The notes beneath the pieces were generated by a model. That model made no database searches, was not told the origin of the DNA, and saw nothing but the letters and a program-made list of their open reading frames with translations. Below are positions 47,791-58,924 of a stretch of DNA of 64,000 nucleotides, piece by piece; within the stretch, counting starts at the first letter, position 1, and every line of letters begins with the position of its first letter. The position numbers and the translations under genes are program-made. The DNA is taken from NCBI GenBank assembly GCA_914767715.1, contig OU612073.1, positions 9,732,001-9,796,000 of the forward strand. Reading direction: 5' to 3'. Origin of the DNA: Membranipora membranacea. Its lineage: Eukaryota; Bryozoa; Gymnolaemata; Cheilostomatida; Membraniporidae.

Positions 47791-48760
47791 CGTTGTGGAA
47801 ATATCCTTAGGATCCGGAACTTCTCCACGCAGATGCGCTTGATGGATAATAATTCTTTTCTAAAGTGTTTTTTCTCCTTCTCCCTGATGTTAAGCTCTCC
47901 GCCAAAAGCTTTGAATTGGACTATTGTTCACCTGTCATAAACAGAAGCAGTAATTTATTGTAATGATCGATAACAGCTTGAGCCAGTTAGTAGATGTCGA
48001 TGGCATTGCTCGGCAATGCTATTTTTATTGATGGTTAGGATCATGAGTGCAGAGCGATCACCCACACATAAATCAAACATATCCGGTCTCTACATGGCCA
48101 ATGCTCTCATAAATTTTCTTATCATGGGTAAGGGACCTAAACATTGACAGTTGCACAGGTCTTCTACTTAAAATCACTTTATCCCTGTAGACCAGAACAT
48201 GGACCACTGAACATACTACCTTACTGGCTTACCAAGAATTACCTGACAACTACTTACTCACAGTGGCAGCAGCAGAAACTCCAATAACAGACATTCACAA
48301 TCCTGTCCTACATTGAGACCATTTACTTTGGACAGACTTTTAATGCCATGGCTAATAAATGTAGGCAATTAGCCCTCTTACCAGGCGGTTACTGTCTATG
48401 AATGCGGTAAGCTGTCATAAAAATTGTCTAATCTTATATGAAGTAATCTCAATAAACCCAACACAGCATCTCTTACACGGAATTAGCTTACCATACATTG
48501 CTTGCACGGGCAAAGACTAAATGAAAATTTGACTGGCCAGCATAAGTTATTATTTGCCAACTCATCACTGTGACTGCATTCTCCCTCCCAGCATGGGGCG
48601 ATGTTGTGGAAACTTCTAACACGCTTAGCACAATAGTTTGCCCCAACAAATGGGTTATGTTGAAAACAATACCAAAACAATAATTGCAAATCATAGGAAT
48701 CTGACCAAAACTCCAGCACCTGACTAAACATGAAAGGAAGAGAAGGTAGGAGTTGCTACC
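47791..48760. other. Upstream region of the ARH-like gene
   Basis: It should contain the adaptor's promoter and any non-coding first exon. I see no TATA box or CpG island and cannot define a start site. Minus-strand frames at 48483-48731 are open but show no domain. Confidence 0.4.
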
Positions 48761-48761
48761 C

Positions 48762-48870
48762 TAGATCAAGCACGATCCAATTTGCCTGGATATAGAGTTC
48801 GAGCTGTCGCCGGTTCAGCAGTAGAATTGGAGTGGTTAGAATGCAGACATATTGGATCAAACTTGATCTA
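48762..48870. mobile_element. Palindromic element, family F copy D
   Basis: 109 bp with ends TAGATCAAGCACGATCCAA and TTGGATCAAACTTGATCTA. The flanks TTGCTACCC at 48753-48761 and 48871-48879 are identical, a clean 9-bp target-site duplication. This copy defines the ends of the family best. Confidence 0.88.
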
Positions 48871-48879
48871 TTGCTACCC

Positions 48880-51010
48880 TATATTGATTGTATAAACAAT
48901 GACACCCTTCTTTTAAAAGAGGTTAAATTATTTCCCTAAAAAAATTGATGCCCCGAGATGCAAAGTCTCGGTCGAATTTGTCCTTTTCCGTGATTCACCC
49001 AACACGCCGGGCTGCCCCAATTCAGTATGGAGTCGGGATATGGAACGCCACTGAGTGACTGTGCATTACCTGTCATTTATTAATACCTTGTAAGAATAGC
49101 TGTTGGCAATTATACAACTCAGCAAAAAGATAATTATCAAACAACGCAATATGGGCAGAACTTGTGCATAGAGATAAGACTATAACCACCGCCCTTTTAC
49201 TCTATAAGTTACTCGATGGAAACCGCAATCTGATCTTTAGATGAAGCGGAGAAACCGCCATCAATCATCTCAAGAGATACAGATTGATGTCATCAGTGGT
49301 TTATCGGCTTCACCCTGGTAACACCCTGCCAATGTGACAACAAGGCAGGATTCTCCACACCTTCTCTATCACCTTCGTTACAATAGAAACACAATACCCA
49401 CTCAACCTACACAAGTGAATCTAACTCACACAAGGGCAGGACAAAATCAACCGGGGAGTCGGGCAAGCGGGCTCAAGTTTGGGGCGGTCAGACAAATCTA
49501 AGGCTACAGGCGCTCTCAAGCCTATTCTCTCAAAGCGATCTATGTTTGGAATGAATCATGATTCTACACAGTTCCCTACTTTGGTCGATATTATAGTACA
49601 ATTCATTCAACTCGTTCTGTTCACAATCATTATTAATATTATGCTGCCTCGAATATCAGAAGCACACCCTAAACATGAGCCAAGGGCGGCATGGCACAAA
49701 TATGACCTCTTGGTAACCGGTTAACTACATTCCACCTTCTTGTGTTATGTATAGTTGTGTTAGTAAGACATATCCTTGATCTTTAGAACCTGACCCAATG
49801 AATTAGAAACTATATTGTTCTCATCACCTACTGTATCATATCTGTGACAACGCCTAATCAAAGACATGATACCAAGCGCAACTCGAAATGAAAAATCTCC
49901 TCCATAATAGTCACACGGGTAAACAGCTTGAAGAACTTTTGACACACAGCTTACCTCGACAAGGGTAAGAATCCGTCTCCTTAAAAGTGTGGTTCTCTCT
50001 GCGCAAATTACAATCTCGTGCTAAAGAGGACTACTAGACTCTGACAGACCAATGTACCTAGCAAGGTACAGCGTTCTCTTGCCTTGCTCTCCTTCGCTAA
50101 CTTGCTCCTCTAAAGTGTCAGAATCACCACAATGATAACTTAAGCTTGTCAAATATCTAAGTGCAGCAATATTAATCTCACCTCTATAAATATTAAAGGA
50201 CAGGTGATATTTCAAAGTCTTGTTCTCACCTTATCAAAGCTCTCCTCACCTCAGTCACAAACAGGTAATATGCCGGCTCCCTCACTAACTCACGTCTACT
50301 CAGAACAAGCTTGGTTGCGTAATTAATAACAGTAGTAGCACACAGTTTATCCTGAACACATTGCTGGGGGATCATGCACTAATCCCCTCGGGGCTCTGGT
50401 AATTATAAGATTTGGTGCAGATCTTTGTTCCAAACACAACTGTTAGCTTAACACAAAAGTACCTTAGGAGTTCTATTCAACCATGGAAGGCGGAAAATAA
50501 GTTGCAGATCTCTCACCAAGTCATGTGAGAAGCTCCAATACTAAACAGATATTCTCACATTGTCTCTGCTGCTTATTAGAGACACAATATGTCTGACAGC
50601 AGCGCATTTGCTTGTGTAAACCACTGCTACTTAATACTTATGTTATGAATAGCTATTGATTGTTGTCTTAACATTTATACATTAATGCATAGGTATGTAT
50701 CAATTTGATATCAGCTTGAATTAGATTTTAAACACAGCGGTATTGTGTGTGTGACAAAAATATCCCAGGGTACAGTTAAAATTATATGTAATGATTTAAA
50801 TTATATGTTGGACTACAATTCAGTCATTCTGTGTCAAGTATTGATAAAGATAATTACTTGTGATAATAGAGATAAATGCAGGAAGGGGTCTTGTGAAAGC
50901 TAATGGCAAATAGCTAAAGGTTGTTCACACCTATTGAAAGTTTAACACACCAACCAACTTGCGAAACACTATTCCTAACATTCTGCAATAGCTGTTGATT
51001 ACCTTACACC
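48880..51010. other. Intergenic DNA with one long open frame
   Basis: A plus-strand frame is open from about 49424 to 49724 (about 100 codons). It includes a basic Lys/Ser segment and a hydrophobic run VQFIQLVLFTIIINIML that could cross a membrane. It has no early ATG and no partner exons that I recognise. The acceptor-like GGGCAG/GAC at 49441 and GTAACC at 49713 are weak. Otherwise I see nothing identifiable. Confidence 0.35.
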
Positions 51011-51016
51011 AACCTA

Positions 51017-51080
51017 GCTTTGTCACGCAGCTACTTTTTTTGTTTTGGAGAGAGAACAAAAAATAAGCCGCGTGATAAGG
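51017..51080. repeat. Hairpin family H, copy 3, between 14-bp direct repeats
   Basis: GCTTTGTCACGCAGCTAC and TAAGCCGCGTGATAAGG form the stem. Identical 14-bp sequences CTTACACCAACCTA border it at 51003-51016 and 51081-51094, immediately adjacent on both sides. That is the look of a target-site duplication, although 14 bp is long for most cut-and-paste elements. Confidence 0.85.
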
Positions 51081-51094
51081 CTTACACCAACCTA

Positions 51095-53120
51095 CAGCAT
51101 GCTTGCAGATTGAACTTTCGCCTTCCAGCACGCGAAAATTTTGATAAAAATATCCTGTATTTTTCTTCCATTTTCAAAATATCAATAGATTGTGAAAAAA
51201 CCTATAAGTAGGGTGTAAACTAGCTGACGCTCACCCTCTAAGTTGCGTGCAGTTTCCAAAGCAAGGTCCAAAGAATCAGCTTGTCTCCGTACTCCTCAGT
51301 TAATCACAACTCCTCAGCTAAGCTATGTACCCAGACAGTGATTTCACACTGCGAATAAGCTTCATCTCATCCCAGTAACAAACCTTGACAACACCGCGTT
51401 TAACTGATAGAAATAGCTGTAGATCCTACACGCTTTGTGGGGATTAGAATGTGGTGATGTGTGATACAACAATGCTCTGCCACATTTACAAAGTATGTTG
51501 GTTTATTAACATACTGATTCCGCAATGCAGGGGCAGGAGGGCCAATCAAAGCAAGGTACAAAAAAGCTATGAAAATAGAACTTGTATCTGAAAGATTCAT
51601 TATAATTAGTACCTAGTATCAATTAAAGAAGGATGTCTCTATGGCAACTCGATTTTAAAGAGAATCCCTCTCATGACTTTTGTAGATTGAATGAAGGGTT
51701 AACATGAGTATGATCAGGTGGAAAGAAGACTCACAAAACACAACCAGAGTTCTTTGAAGACAACTTGTGGTTTAATTATCAGGTTGAAATCCTATTTTAG
51801 GAGCATCAAATGACAGAATATTCCCTGCAAAGCCTTATGATGACTTAATTATTCTAATAAACTGTTCTAAAAATATGTAACGGCATAAAGCATCATAGGA
51901 AAAATGTTCCAGTGAAACTTATATCTGCAGCACAAACATGAAATATGAACTTAGCGTTTTTTCCTCCTCTTTTTGAATAATACATATTATTGTGTATTTG
52001 AAATTATATAAATGTTTATTGGCAACCACTGTGTGCTGAGGGAAGGTGCATGATGAGGACTATATTCCTCTCTATATTACAAAGTTGGTGTTTTCAAATC
52101 CATTGACCAAACAGATGTTCCGATTGGTTTTGTTTATCAGATCTTTGGATCTTACAAAATTCCATACGTCAGTTAAGACTAGTATTACTCCCTGAAACAT
52201 TTCAGGTCTATCTGGTGGATCCAGCGCCATGCCTTGTTGGTCACTCTACAATTTTTCTCAGTGTTTATAAACAGTTCTCATTGTCTGGTTTCCTTTTTTT
52301 ACCTCCACCAAAGAATCTAATTAGCAAACAGTCTCTTTTTATTGTCAAAAATGCTGTGAATCCTCCAAGATACTGCTTGTGGAATGAAAATAAAGGTATT
52401 TCTGTGCCACCAGCCTGAAACGCTGGCTTCAAGAAGAGAAGGCTTAGCGGAGTTGTTCCTACACTGCAAAGAAGAACACAACTCCCATCTAATCTGATAA
52501 AATTAATGATGAGAAATCCTGTCAAGAACAATTATTGCTACCAGCAAAAAGTAAGCAGTTTCTCATTTCTAATAGTATGTGAATTTACTTTACAGTAAGA
52601 CATTATGCACACTGAGGGCAGTGCAGCTGAGCTACTTTGGAGTCCTCAAAAATATTCTCTCATTTTACCTGTAACCCACGTATTATCACAGCTATCATGT
52701 AATATATGCCTACTATTGCATGAATATCTCTGAACTTTTTTAGTTTCATTATTTTTGTAAACATTCTATTGTAACGTTTTTTATAATCTAAGGCTGGCAT
52801 TTTTTATAAACGTAATCAAAATGATATCATGTGCCAAACTATTATAATATAATATAAATTCATGTTTGAATGTGTGAACTATTGCTTAGTCAAAGAAAGA
52901 AGGTAAAATCAGCAAACTACTTCACAATTTGGCCACCATCTATATCAACCAAGCCACAAAACTTCAACCGCTAACACATCTTTTCTCACAGATAAAAGGT
53001 CTCTTTGCATTAATACATTTGCAAACACTCCGCACTGTACATAACTCATTGTCGTTGGTTTTGTCAGGTTCATCTAAATTGAACGCCAGCATTCACTTAC
53101 TTCACATAGGTTGCATGATT
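51095..53120. other. Intergenic DNA, no recognised gene
   Basis: No exon chain, RNA gene or element ends seen. The open frame at 52265-52531 (minus) overlaps the antisense of another frame and has no domain. Confidence 0.45.
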
Positions 53121-53129
53121 GGTTTTGGA

Positions 53130-53290
53130 ATATTTCGCCAGTATATTCATCTCCTGCTTCCTCCATCTAGACTGATCTTTCGCCATTTCTGCAGCTTCAC
53201 TCCAATACTTGATGCCAAATGTCTGCAACTGTTCAAGAGCCATTTATATTCCGAGTCTTCTTTGGTCTACCACGTCTCCTTTTCTCTTAT
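53130..53290 (-). pseudogene. Decayed LINE ORF2 C-terminus
   Basis: On the minus strand KRRRGRPKKTR, then after a frameshift FGIKYWSEAAEMAKDQSRWR, reproduces the closing motif of many non-LTR retrotransposon proteins (RGRP..W, then A.DR..WR). In-frame stops and a shift mark it as dead. It is not contiguous with the larger piece at 54536-55843. Confidence 0.6.
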
Positions 53291-53443
53291 GTATGGAGAA
53301 TAACATATGATAATGCTGGTGTTTTTACACACCACCACCATCATATTTAATGTTTCTGTGAGAGTTTGAGCTCTACCCCTAACAAAATTTTTTGGAAGGT
53401 ATATAGGCCTTGTTTCCTTTTAATACATTTTATTGACATCACG

Positions 53444-53466
53444 GCTACTTTTTTTAATAGCCGCAG
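53444..53466. repeat. Degenerate hairpin family H relic
   Basis: TCACGGCTACTTTTTTTAATAG with nearby TAGCCGC is a shortened, diverged version of the family H core. Much of the right arm has been lost. Confidence 0.4.
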
Positions 53467-53845
53467 TTGTTAAAACATCCTTTAAACAACAAGCGGTTGA
53501 TTAAGGGTTTATTAAAATCATATCTTATGCCAAATCCCAATGCATGGGCGGGAAAAATGTGAAATGAAATTGGGACATGACTTGATAGCTTAGCAGAAGT
53601 GCTGGAAATTTACATTCCCTCTAATGTCTGCTGCATAAGTGAGGTTCTTAGTTCTTGGTATGCATTATCTCAAATAATTCTGCAAATAAATTAGTGTTTT
53701 AATTCCAATAGATTAGCTGGGAGATACCTTCTTTATGTTGGGCGGAAAATGTGGATTTAGCAGCAGAGCTTTGCTTCGGTGTAGACGAAAGTTGAAACAT
53801 TCACTTTGATTCCTGCTTTGAATCAACCAAAATAAGAGTGCTCCC

Positions 53846-53871
53846 TCTTAATCTTAATCTTAATCTTAATC
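53846..53871. repeat. TCTTAA hexamer microsatellite
   Basis: Just over four tandem copies of a TCTTAA unit. It is not the metazoan telomere repeat. Confidence 0.85.
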
Positions 53872-53899
53872 ACAATCGTGTCTGTCTGTTTTGCGCACA

Positions 53900-54128
53900 A
53901 GCATAATATTGCTAAAGACAAGAAAATACTAAGAAAAGTTTTTAATGGTGCTAAGAATTTAGGGCTTGACTTAGACCTCGATACTATTGTTAAACAGAGA
54001 ACTAAATCCATTATTATGTGCTGTTTTTCTGATGAAGATCACTTTATACAGGATTTCTAGAACGTAACCCTTCTGGTCGTCTTAGACATGTTAAATATCG
54101 CAGCTCATGGGGCAAAAACTGTTTTTGA
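53900..54128 (+). pseudogene. Retrotransposon C-terminal remnant, plus strand
   Basis: A frame encoding FSDEDHFIQDF, then, after a one-base shift, LERNPSGRLRHVKYRSSWGK and a stop. It has the shape of the H-L-PSGR-R-R...S tail that closes many reverse-transcriptase ORFs. Its orientation is opposite to the fragments on either side, so insertions have been layered here. Confidence 0.5.
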
Positions 54129-54183
54129 GACAAATGTGTATCATGCTTAATGAGATTCTTTTTTAAAACCGAAGTTCCATACA

Positions 54184-54423
54184 CTAGTAGCAAGCTCTTT
54201 TTAAGATGAAATATATGCATCCTTTTTTCGCGACATTTAATGTTTGTGATAGTATAGTAATTTCTATTGCGCAGCACATTTTATTGGGATTATCACCCCA
54301 AATAACCAACAAACAATCATCAGCAAAGAGGTAGCAGTTTTTAAGCCTCATCAAATCAATGATAAACATCATAAATAACAATGGGCCTAAAACAGAACCC
54401 TGGGTCACCCCTGTTTCGATCAT
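54184..54423 (-). pseudogene. Reverse transcriptase palm fragment (LINE)
   Basis: A minus-strand open frame of 79 residues with GVTQGSVLGPLLF followed by YLFADDCLLV, the RT motifs around the catalytic Asp-Asp. Only this piece of the domain is present. The GV.QGSVLGP form suits CR1/L2/jockey-like LINEs, so it belongs to a different family from the neighbour at 54536-55843. Confidence 0.8.
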
Positions 54424-54535
54424 ACAACAGTATGCTTACGTTGACTGTTCAAGTTGACTGCTAAATTCTAGGAAGGAATTTTATTAGGCACTACCTCTTA
54501 GCTGTTTGGTTCATTATGCTTTAAGATTATCCTCA

Positions 54536-55843
54536 TTACAGCCCAGCCCACACAAGGTCTGAGTTCACCGTGTCACACCATCTTTGTTTCGGTCTACCCC
54601 TAGGTCGCACTCCTTCGACTGTCATCTCTGACACTCTCCGGATGTCGTCCTCACTTTCTCTCCGTCTAACATGCCCATACCACTGTATTCTCTTTCCCCT
54701 CATCAGATCTTTAATTGGCATTACTCCGGCCTCTGCTGTTATTTCTTCATTTCTCTTGTGGTCCTCTAGACTTATGCCCATACAATATCTCAACATTCGC
54801 ATTTCGCAGGATGACATCTTATCCGCCAGAGATCCTGTGATTGGTCATGTCTCATTTCCATATAGCAGAGCTGGTCTGATAGCTGTTTTATACATCAGCA
54901 CTTTCAGTTTAGTAGGCATTTTTTTGTCACAGAGCACACCAGTCATTTCTCTCCACTTATTCCAAGTCATGGATATTCTCAGCTCTATCTCCTTGCGTCA
55001 ACCTCCATCTTGGTGGATTGTTGTGCCCAAGTACTTGAACTGAGAACATTTAGGCAGGCTTTCCGCTTCTTGACTCCCATACTTCTTCATCCTGATGTTC
55101 TCTTGATCTCCAACTGCTGGCAAATGCTCTGTTTTCTTTCGGCTTATCTTCAATCCAGCTGCCTCCATCTCTCTCTCCAGATCTCTAACCTTCTCTCTAG
55201 TCTCTCTTGATCACTATCGCAAAGGGCCAGATCATCAGCATTTATGTCTTCCGTTATAACATCCATTATTATGATGAAAAGCAGCAGGCTTAGTGCCGAT
55301 CCTTGATGTAATCCAACTTCAGTCTGGTGGTATCCTTTCAGAGATGATGTTATTTAAACACGCTGTCATCCAGGTGTTTCCTCTCTCTTTCAACAGCTTT
55401 ATGATGTCTATTGGTAGTTGGTCTGGCCCCGTGGCTTTGTTGGGTTTCATCTTTCCTATCTGGATGTTAACTTCCTCTTCATTGATCTTGGGTACTGGCC
55501 GTTGTACTGGCATCTGCGGAGGCAGTTCCTCCCTGCTGTTCTCATTATTTAGTAGACCATTGAAATAATTTTTCCATCTCTTCTTGATTTGCTCATCTTC
55601 ACACAAAATCTTTCCATCTATGTCCTTGACAAAAGGTATTCTGTCAATATCCTTAGATCTTCGATGTCTAGTTTTAGCTAGGCGGTGGATGATCTTTGGT
55701 CCATTCCTCTCTATTTCATCGTATAAGTTTTCTGATGCTGCTTCTTTTGCTGTTGATACAGACGACTGCAAACCAAAAACTAGCAAGTGCTGCGTCGTCC
55801 GACCTGCAGCTCTTCAATGTGGGAAAAAGGTGACTGTCCCTTA
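54536..55843 (-). pseudogene. RTE-like LINE ORF2 with internal deletion
   Basis: Minus-strand order: a linker before the RT domain (55786-55319; IKKRWKNYFNGLL, MKPNKATGPDQLP, ISERIPPD), then directly GLHQGSALSLLLF and ADDLALCD, then FKYLGTTIHQDGG, WNKWREMTGVLCDKKMP, and the tail MRMLRYCMG..IQWYGHVRR..RGRPKQRW (54817-54536). The text between IPPD and GLHQG is missing; in related elements more than 100 residues of RT motifs lie there. At least two TGA stops interrupt the rest, one at a position likely to have been CGA. It is dead and lies immediately upstream of the pentraxin, where its DNA may supply part of that promoter. Confidence 0.88.
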
Positions 55844-55993
55844 ACCGATATCATTTTGGGGTAGACGCTTATGCCGTTAGTGTAAATTATGCAATTATGC
55901 CATACTGGCCAGACTGTACGTATTCATAATCAATTATTGGCGTTTGATATAGTAGTATGAATTGATGGCCAACTGACACTGTAAAATTTTGCT

Positions 55994-58267
55994 ATGATAG
56001 AATATAAAAAAATACTAACTATGTATTCTTCTCGTCTCTTCAAAGCTATCTTCATCTCAGTACTTTATTTGAGGGCTGTTTCATCTTTCATATACCTTTT
56101 CAAAGGTTATGTATACTGGGACCAGCAGAACATACAAAGATACCTGTTGGCCACAATACCCAAAGAACTGAAGCAGATGACATTCTGTTTCTACTATGGA
56201 CCAAACAGTGATGGTCCACTCAAAGCTGCTACAGACAGATCTGAAGAAGTGTGGATAATGAGTATTGCTTCTGAGCGTGAGTAGCAGACCAAACACTCAT
56301 ATTTTTATTGCAGGTCATCATTAAATAATATGAATTAATGAATTAATGTAAAATAACATGCAAACAAACTAAGCTGGTTATTTGGTTAATCTTGTCAATT
56401 TGGTTAAATTGGTTAATCTGGTTAATTGTCTTCCTTCTCAGCAGTTTTTCATATATTATATTGACAACGGACTGGATGTTTGGTATTTGAGATGATAAAC
56501 ACGGTCATGTTAGAGCCCACTACAATAACACCTGATAGAGGTTTTTTGAAGGTCATGTATTTGAATTTCACTGGTCTCCACTGATTCTCTGATAGTTAGC
56601 ATTATACAACTATTGAGTTACTAGCTGGGCATATCTCTTCTACACAAGTGGAACCAATTAGGAAGTTCTGGAACTCTTGTTATTTTGAACCTACTTATGT
56701 GTTTTTTAAGGTACCTCCAACGAATTGATAATAGGGATCGATAATCTACATCTCGAGATGTACAGAGAGCCATCAGACAACTGGATCACCAATGACCTTA
56801 TTGCCTTCGCTCAAGATCACAGACATTGCTTTGTCTGGAAACAAAACATGTTTTTGAAGGTAGGCGGTCTAATTGTTAGTTGTTTTTTTTTGCAAATTAT
56901 GCCTCAATAGGTTATCGGTATCTAATGATTTACATTTAAATGAGCAAACCATCTCAACATGTTTCAGAAGAAGAAGAAATTTCGAAAACCAACTTGACAC
57001 AAAAAGCCCAAGATTCATGCTGTGGGTTTTGACATGGTAAAACAGAGCTGTTAGCAGATTGTGAATGTTAACGGTCTGCCAAAACTTCAGAATGATATAA
57101 AAATCCTGTGCATAAGTGGGTAATCTCTGAGATGTAATGAGAAGCTGAATTAAAGATTTACTTTTAAGCTGCTTATTTTGGTCAAATCTTGTTCTCCATA
57201 TTCAATTCTATCCTGTGAGCAATTTCCAGCTTTAGAATCTTTGGAATAATTCATAATAAATATGAGGTAGTGCAGGTATTCTTAATTCCGATTGACGGTC
57301 ATCACCTTGAAAGTTTGAGAGACCATAACTCCCTCACTATTAAGATTCTAAAGCTGGAAATTGTTCACAAGATAGAATAGAATATGGAGAATAAGGTATG
57401 ACACAAAAGAGCAAACTTATTGTAAGTATTTAAGTAATCTATCTGGTCTGTTCCATATTATCTAGTGGTACTATGACAAGACTTCCCCGTAGATTAGTAG
57501 TATTAGAACATGCAACAACAGTTGGTGACTTGGGACAAATTCTATTCCAGCTGGGAGTTCTATTGTTCTTCTCAATGACCAAGATAGTGTCGGTAAGGAA
57601 TAGGTATTTTCATTCAATTTCCAATTTATTGCTTTTTTTCCCAAGAAGATAGTAACATATTTAAAAACGTGGGAGATTTTCTCCAAAATATGTATTTGAC
57701 TCCATGTGGTACTGGCTCTTGAACAATGGATATAAAACTGGGCTTAACATTTCCTGAAAGTCTGGATAGCTGGCAAGAAGCTCAAACAAATTTGATTGCG
57801 AATGCAGGAAACTGTTGGGTAGAAACGGATGATCATTTATACCGAAGTGATAACACGTGTAAGTGTGAAAAGGAAAGGAGCGGCAGGGCAGGTTGGAAAT
57901 TCTAAAGGGAAGTCGATCCCATCATTCTAAGCTAACCAGGCCGTAAGAAATCATCCAGGTTACATCAGATTAAATGGGTTAATCCTCGACAACCAATGAC
58001 AGGATTTTTCATTTCAATCAAGGAGCTACAATTGAGAAGAATAAAAAACTGCATTTGTTCTTTTTTCATGCAGGTGGTGGTGTGCAAACAGACGAGATGA
58101 TGCCAGGTTTGGTTTCAGATTTCCAGATCTGGGACTACGCACTCACTGATTTGGAGGTCACCACAATGTCATGTAGAGAGAAAGGCAACCTGTTGACCTT
58201 TGATGACTTTAAGATTGAAGGCACTCAGAAGATGGGAATCGGCAGCAAATTCCTCTGTTCAGTATAA
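55994..58267 (+). CDS. Short secreted pentraxin
   Basis: A pattern-recognition lectin of the CRP/SAP fold, predicted secreted and calcium-binding. The exons are 55994-56276, 56711-56859, 57466-57592 and 58074-58267, nominally 250 residues. A signal peptide lies within residues 10-32; the in-frame ATG at 56021 is an equally good start. Then come the domain start YVYWDQQN, the Cys pair in MTFCFYY and HRHCFVW (the family disulphide), the calcium-site loop IPAGSSIVLLNDQDSVGG, and SDFQIWDYALTDLEV near the end. Exon 3 needs two single-base shifts to read through: one extra C in a CCCC run near 57483 and one missing A in an AAA run near 57537. The two cancel, so exon length and exit phase stay correct. 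This could be sequence error or real inactivation. Confidence 0.82.
57172..57410. mobile_element. Fold-back element in pentraxin intron 2
   Basis: Arms of about 49 bp, 57192-57240 and 57343-57391, pair with a few mismatches (TTCTCCATATTC / GAATATGGAGAA and CCAGCTTTAGAATCT / AGATTCTAAAGCTGG). Weaker pairing continues outward for about 20 bp. It is non-coding with a spacer of about 100 bp. No clear target duplication is visible. Confidence 0.75.
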
Positions 58268-58315
58268 CGAAATATGTAATCCGCAAACACTACGAGTGCT
58301 CTGATGTCGATATAA

Positions 58316-58332
58316 AATAAATGTAAAATAAA
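58316..58332 (+). terminator. Poly(A) signals of the pentraxin
   Basis: Two AATAAA hexamers at 58316-58321 and 58327-58332, about 50-60 bases after the stop codon. They give a very short 3' UTR. Confidence 0.75.
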
Positions 58333-58924
58333 TGCTAAAATTGGAGTTGTTTTATATAGCTCGTGTCTGTGCTTGTAGTATCTGTCTGCCTATCAAGTAT
58401 CTAATATCCTCCACACCAAACACATCTGTTAAAACAGTGTATATTCTCTCAAATATATTTCCTGGTAGGTTTAAAACCTACGGTGGAAGTTGTTTGTAGT
58501 GTGTAGAAACTACGCCACTGGTAGATTGAAGCTACTCTGTGGGTAGTTTAGTTAGCAGGCGGCAGACTCCTTGCCCGAAAACAGAAAACAATATTCCAGC
58601 TTATACTTTGTGAAGATGAGAATTATGTGCACAGAGCACATACCATATGGTGAAACTAGCGGAGTTTTTCCATTTATTGAATGATGAGCACCAAGTTTTC
58701 CCACATTGTACATCAGCCTATACTGCATAAGCAGTCCCTTCACAAAATTCAGCACAATTTTTGCTACTTTTGTAATATGTGTTTATAATAAATAATTTAC
58801 CTTTGTATATGCTGCAGTATCTACATCCCTCATTGCCTCAGCAATACGTTTAATGTAGGCCCTGAACATCAAACAAGCCAAACCATCTCCATCAGTTCAG
58901 CCTCAACGACTTACTTTGCGCAGA

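Noticed and set aside
47624-47842. Plus-strand 72-codon hydrophobic frame
   Set aside because: Antisense of adaptor exon 1, whose minus-strand frame joins in phase to the next seven exons.
53846-53871. Telomere-like repeat
   Set aside because: The unit is TCTTAA, not TTAGGG, and only about four copies occur.
54570-55568. Plus-strand open frames of 91-157 codons across 54.5-55.8 kb
   Set aside because: Antisense shadows of the minus-strand LINE protein, whose motifs read clearly on the other strand.
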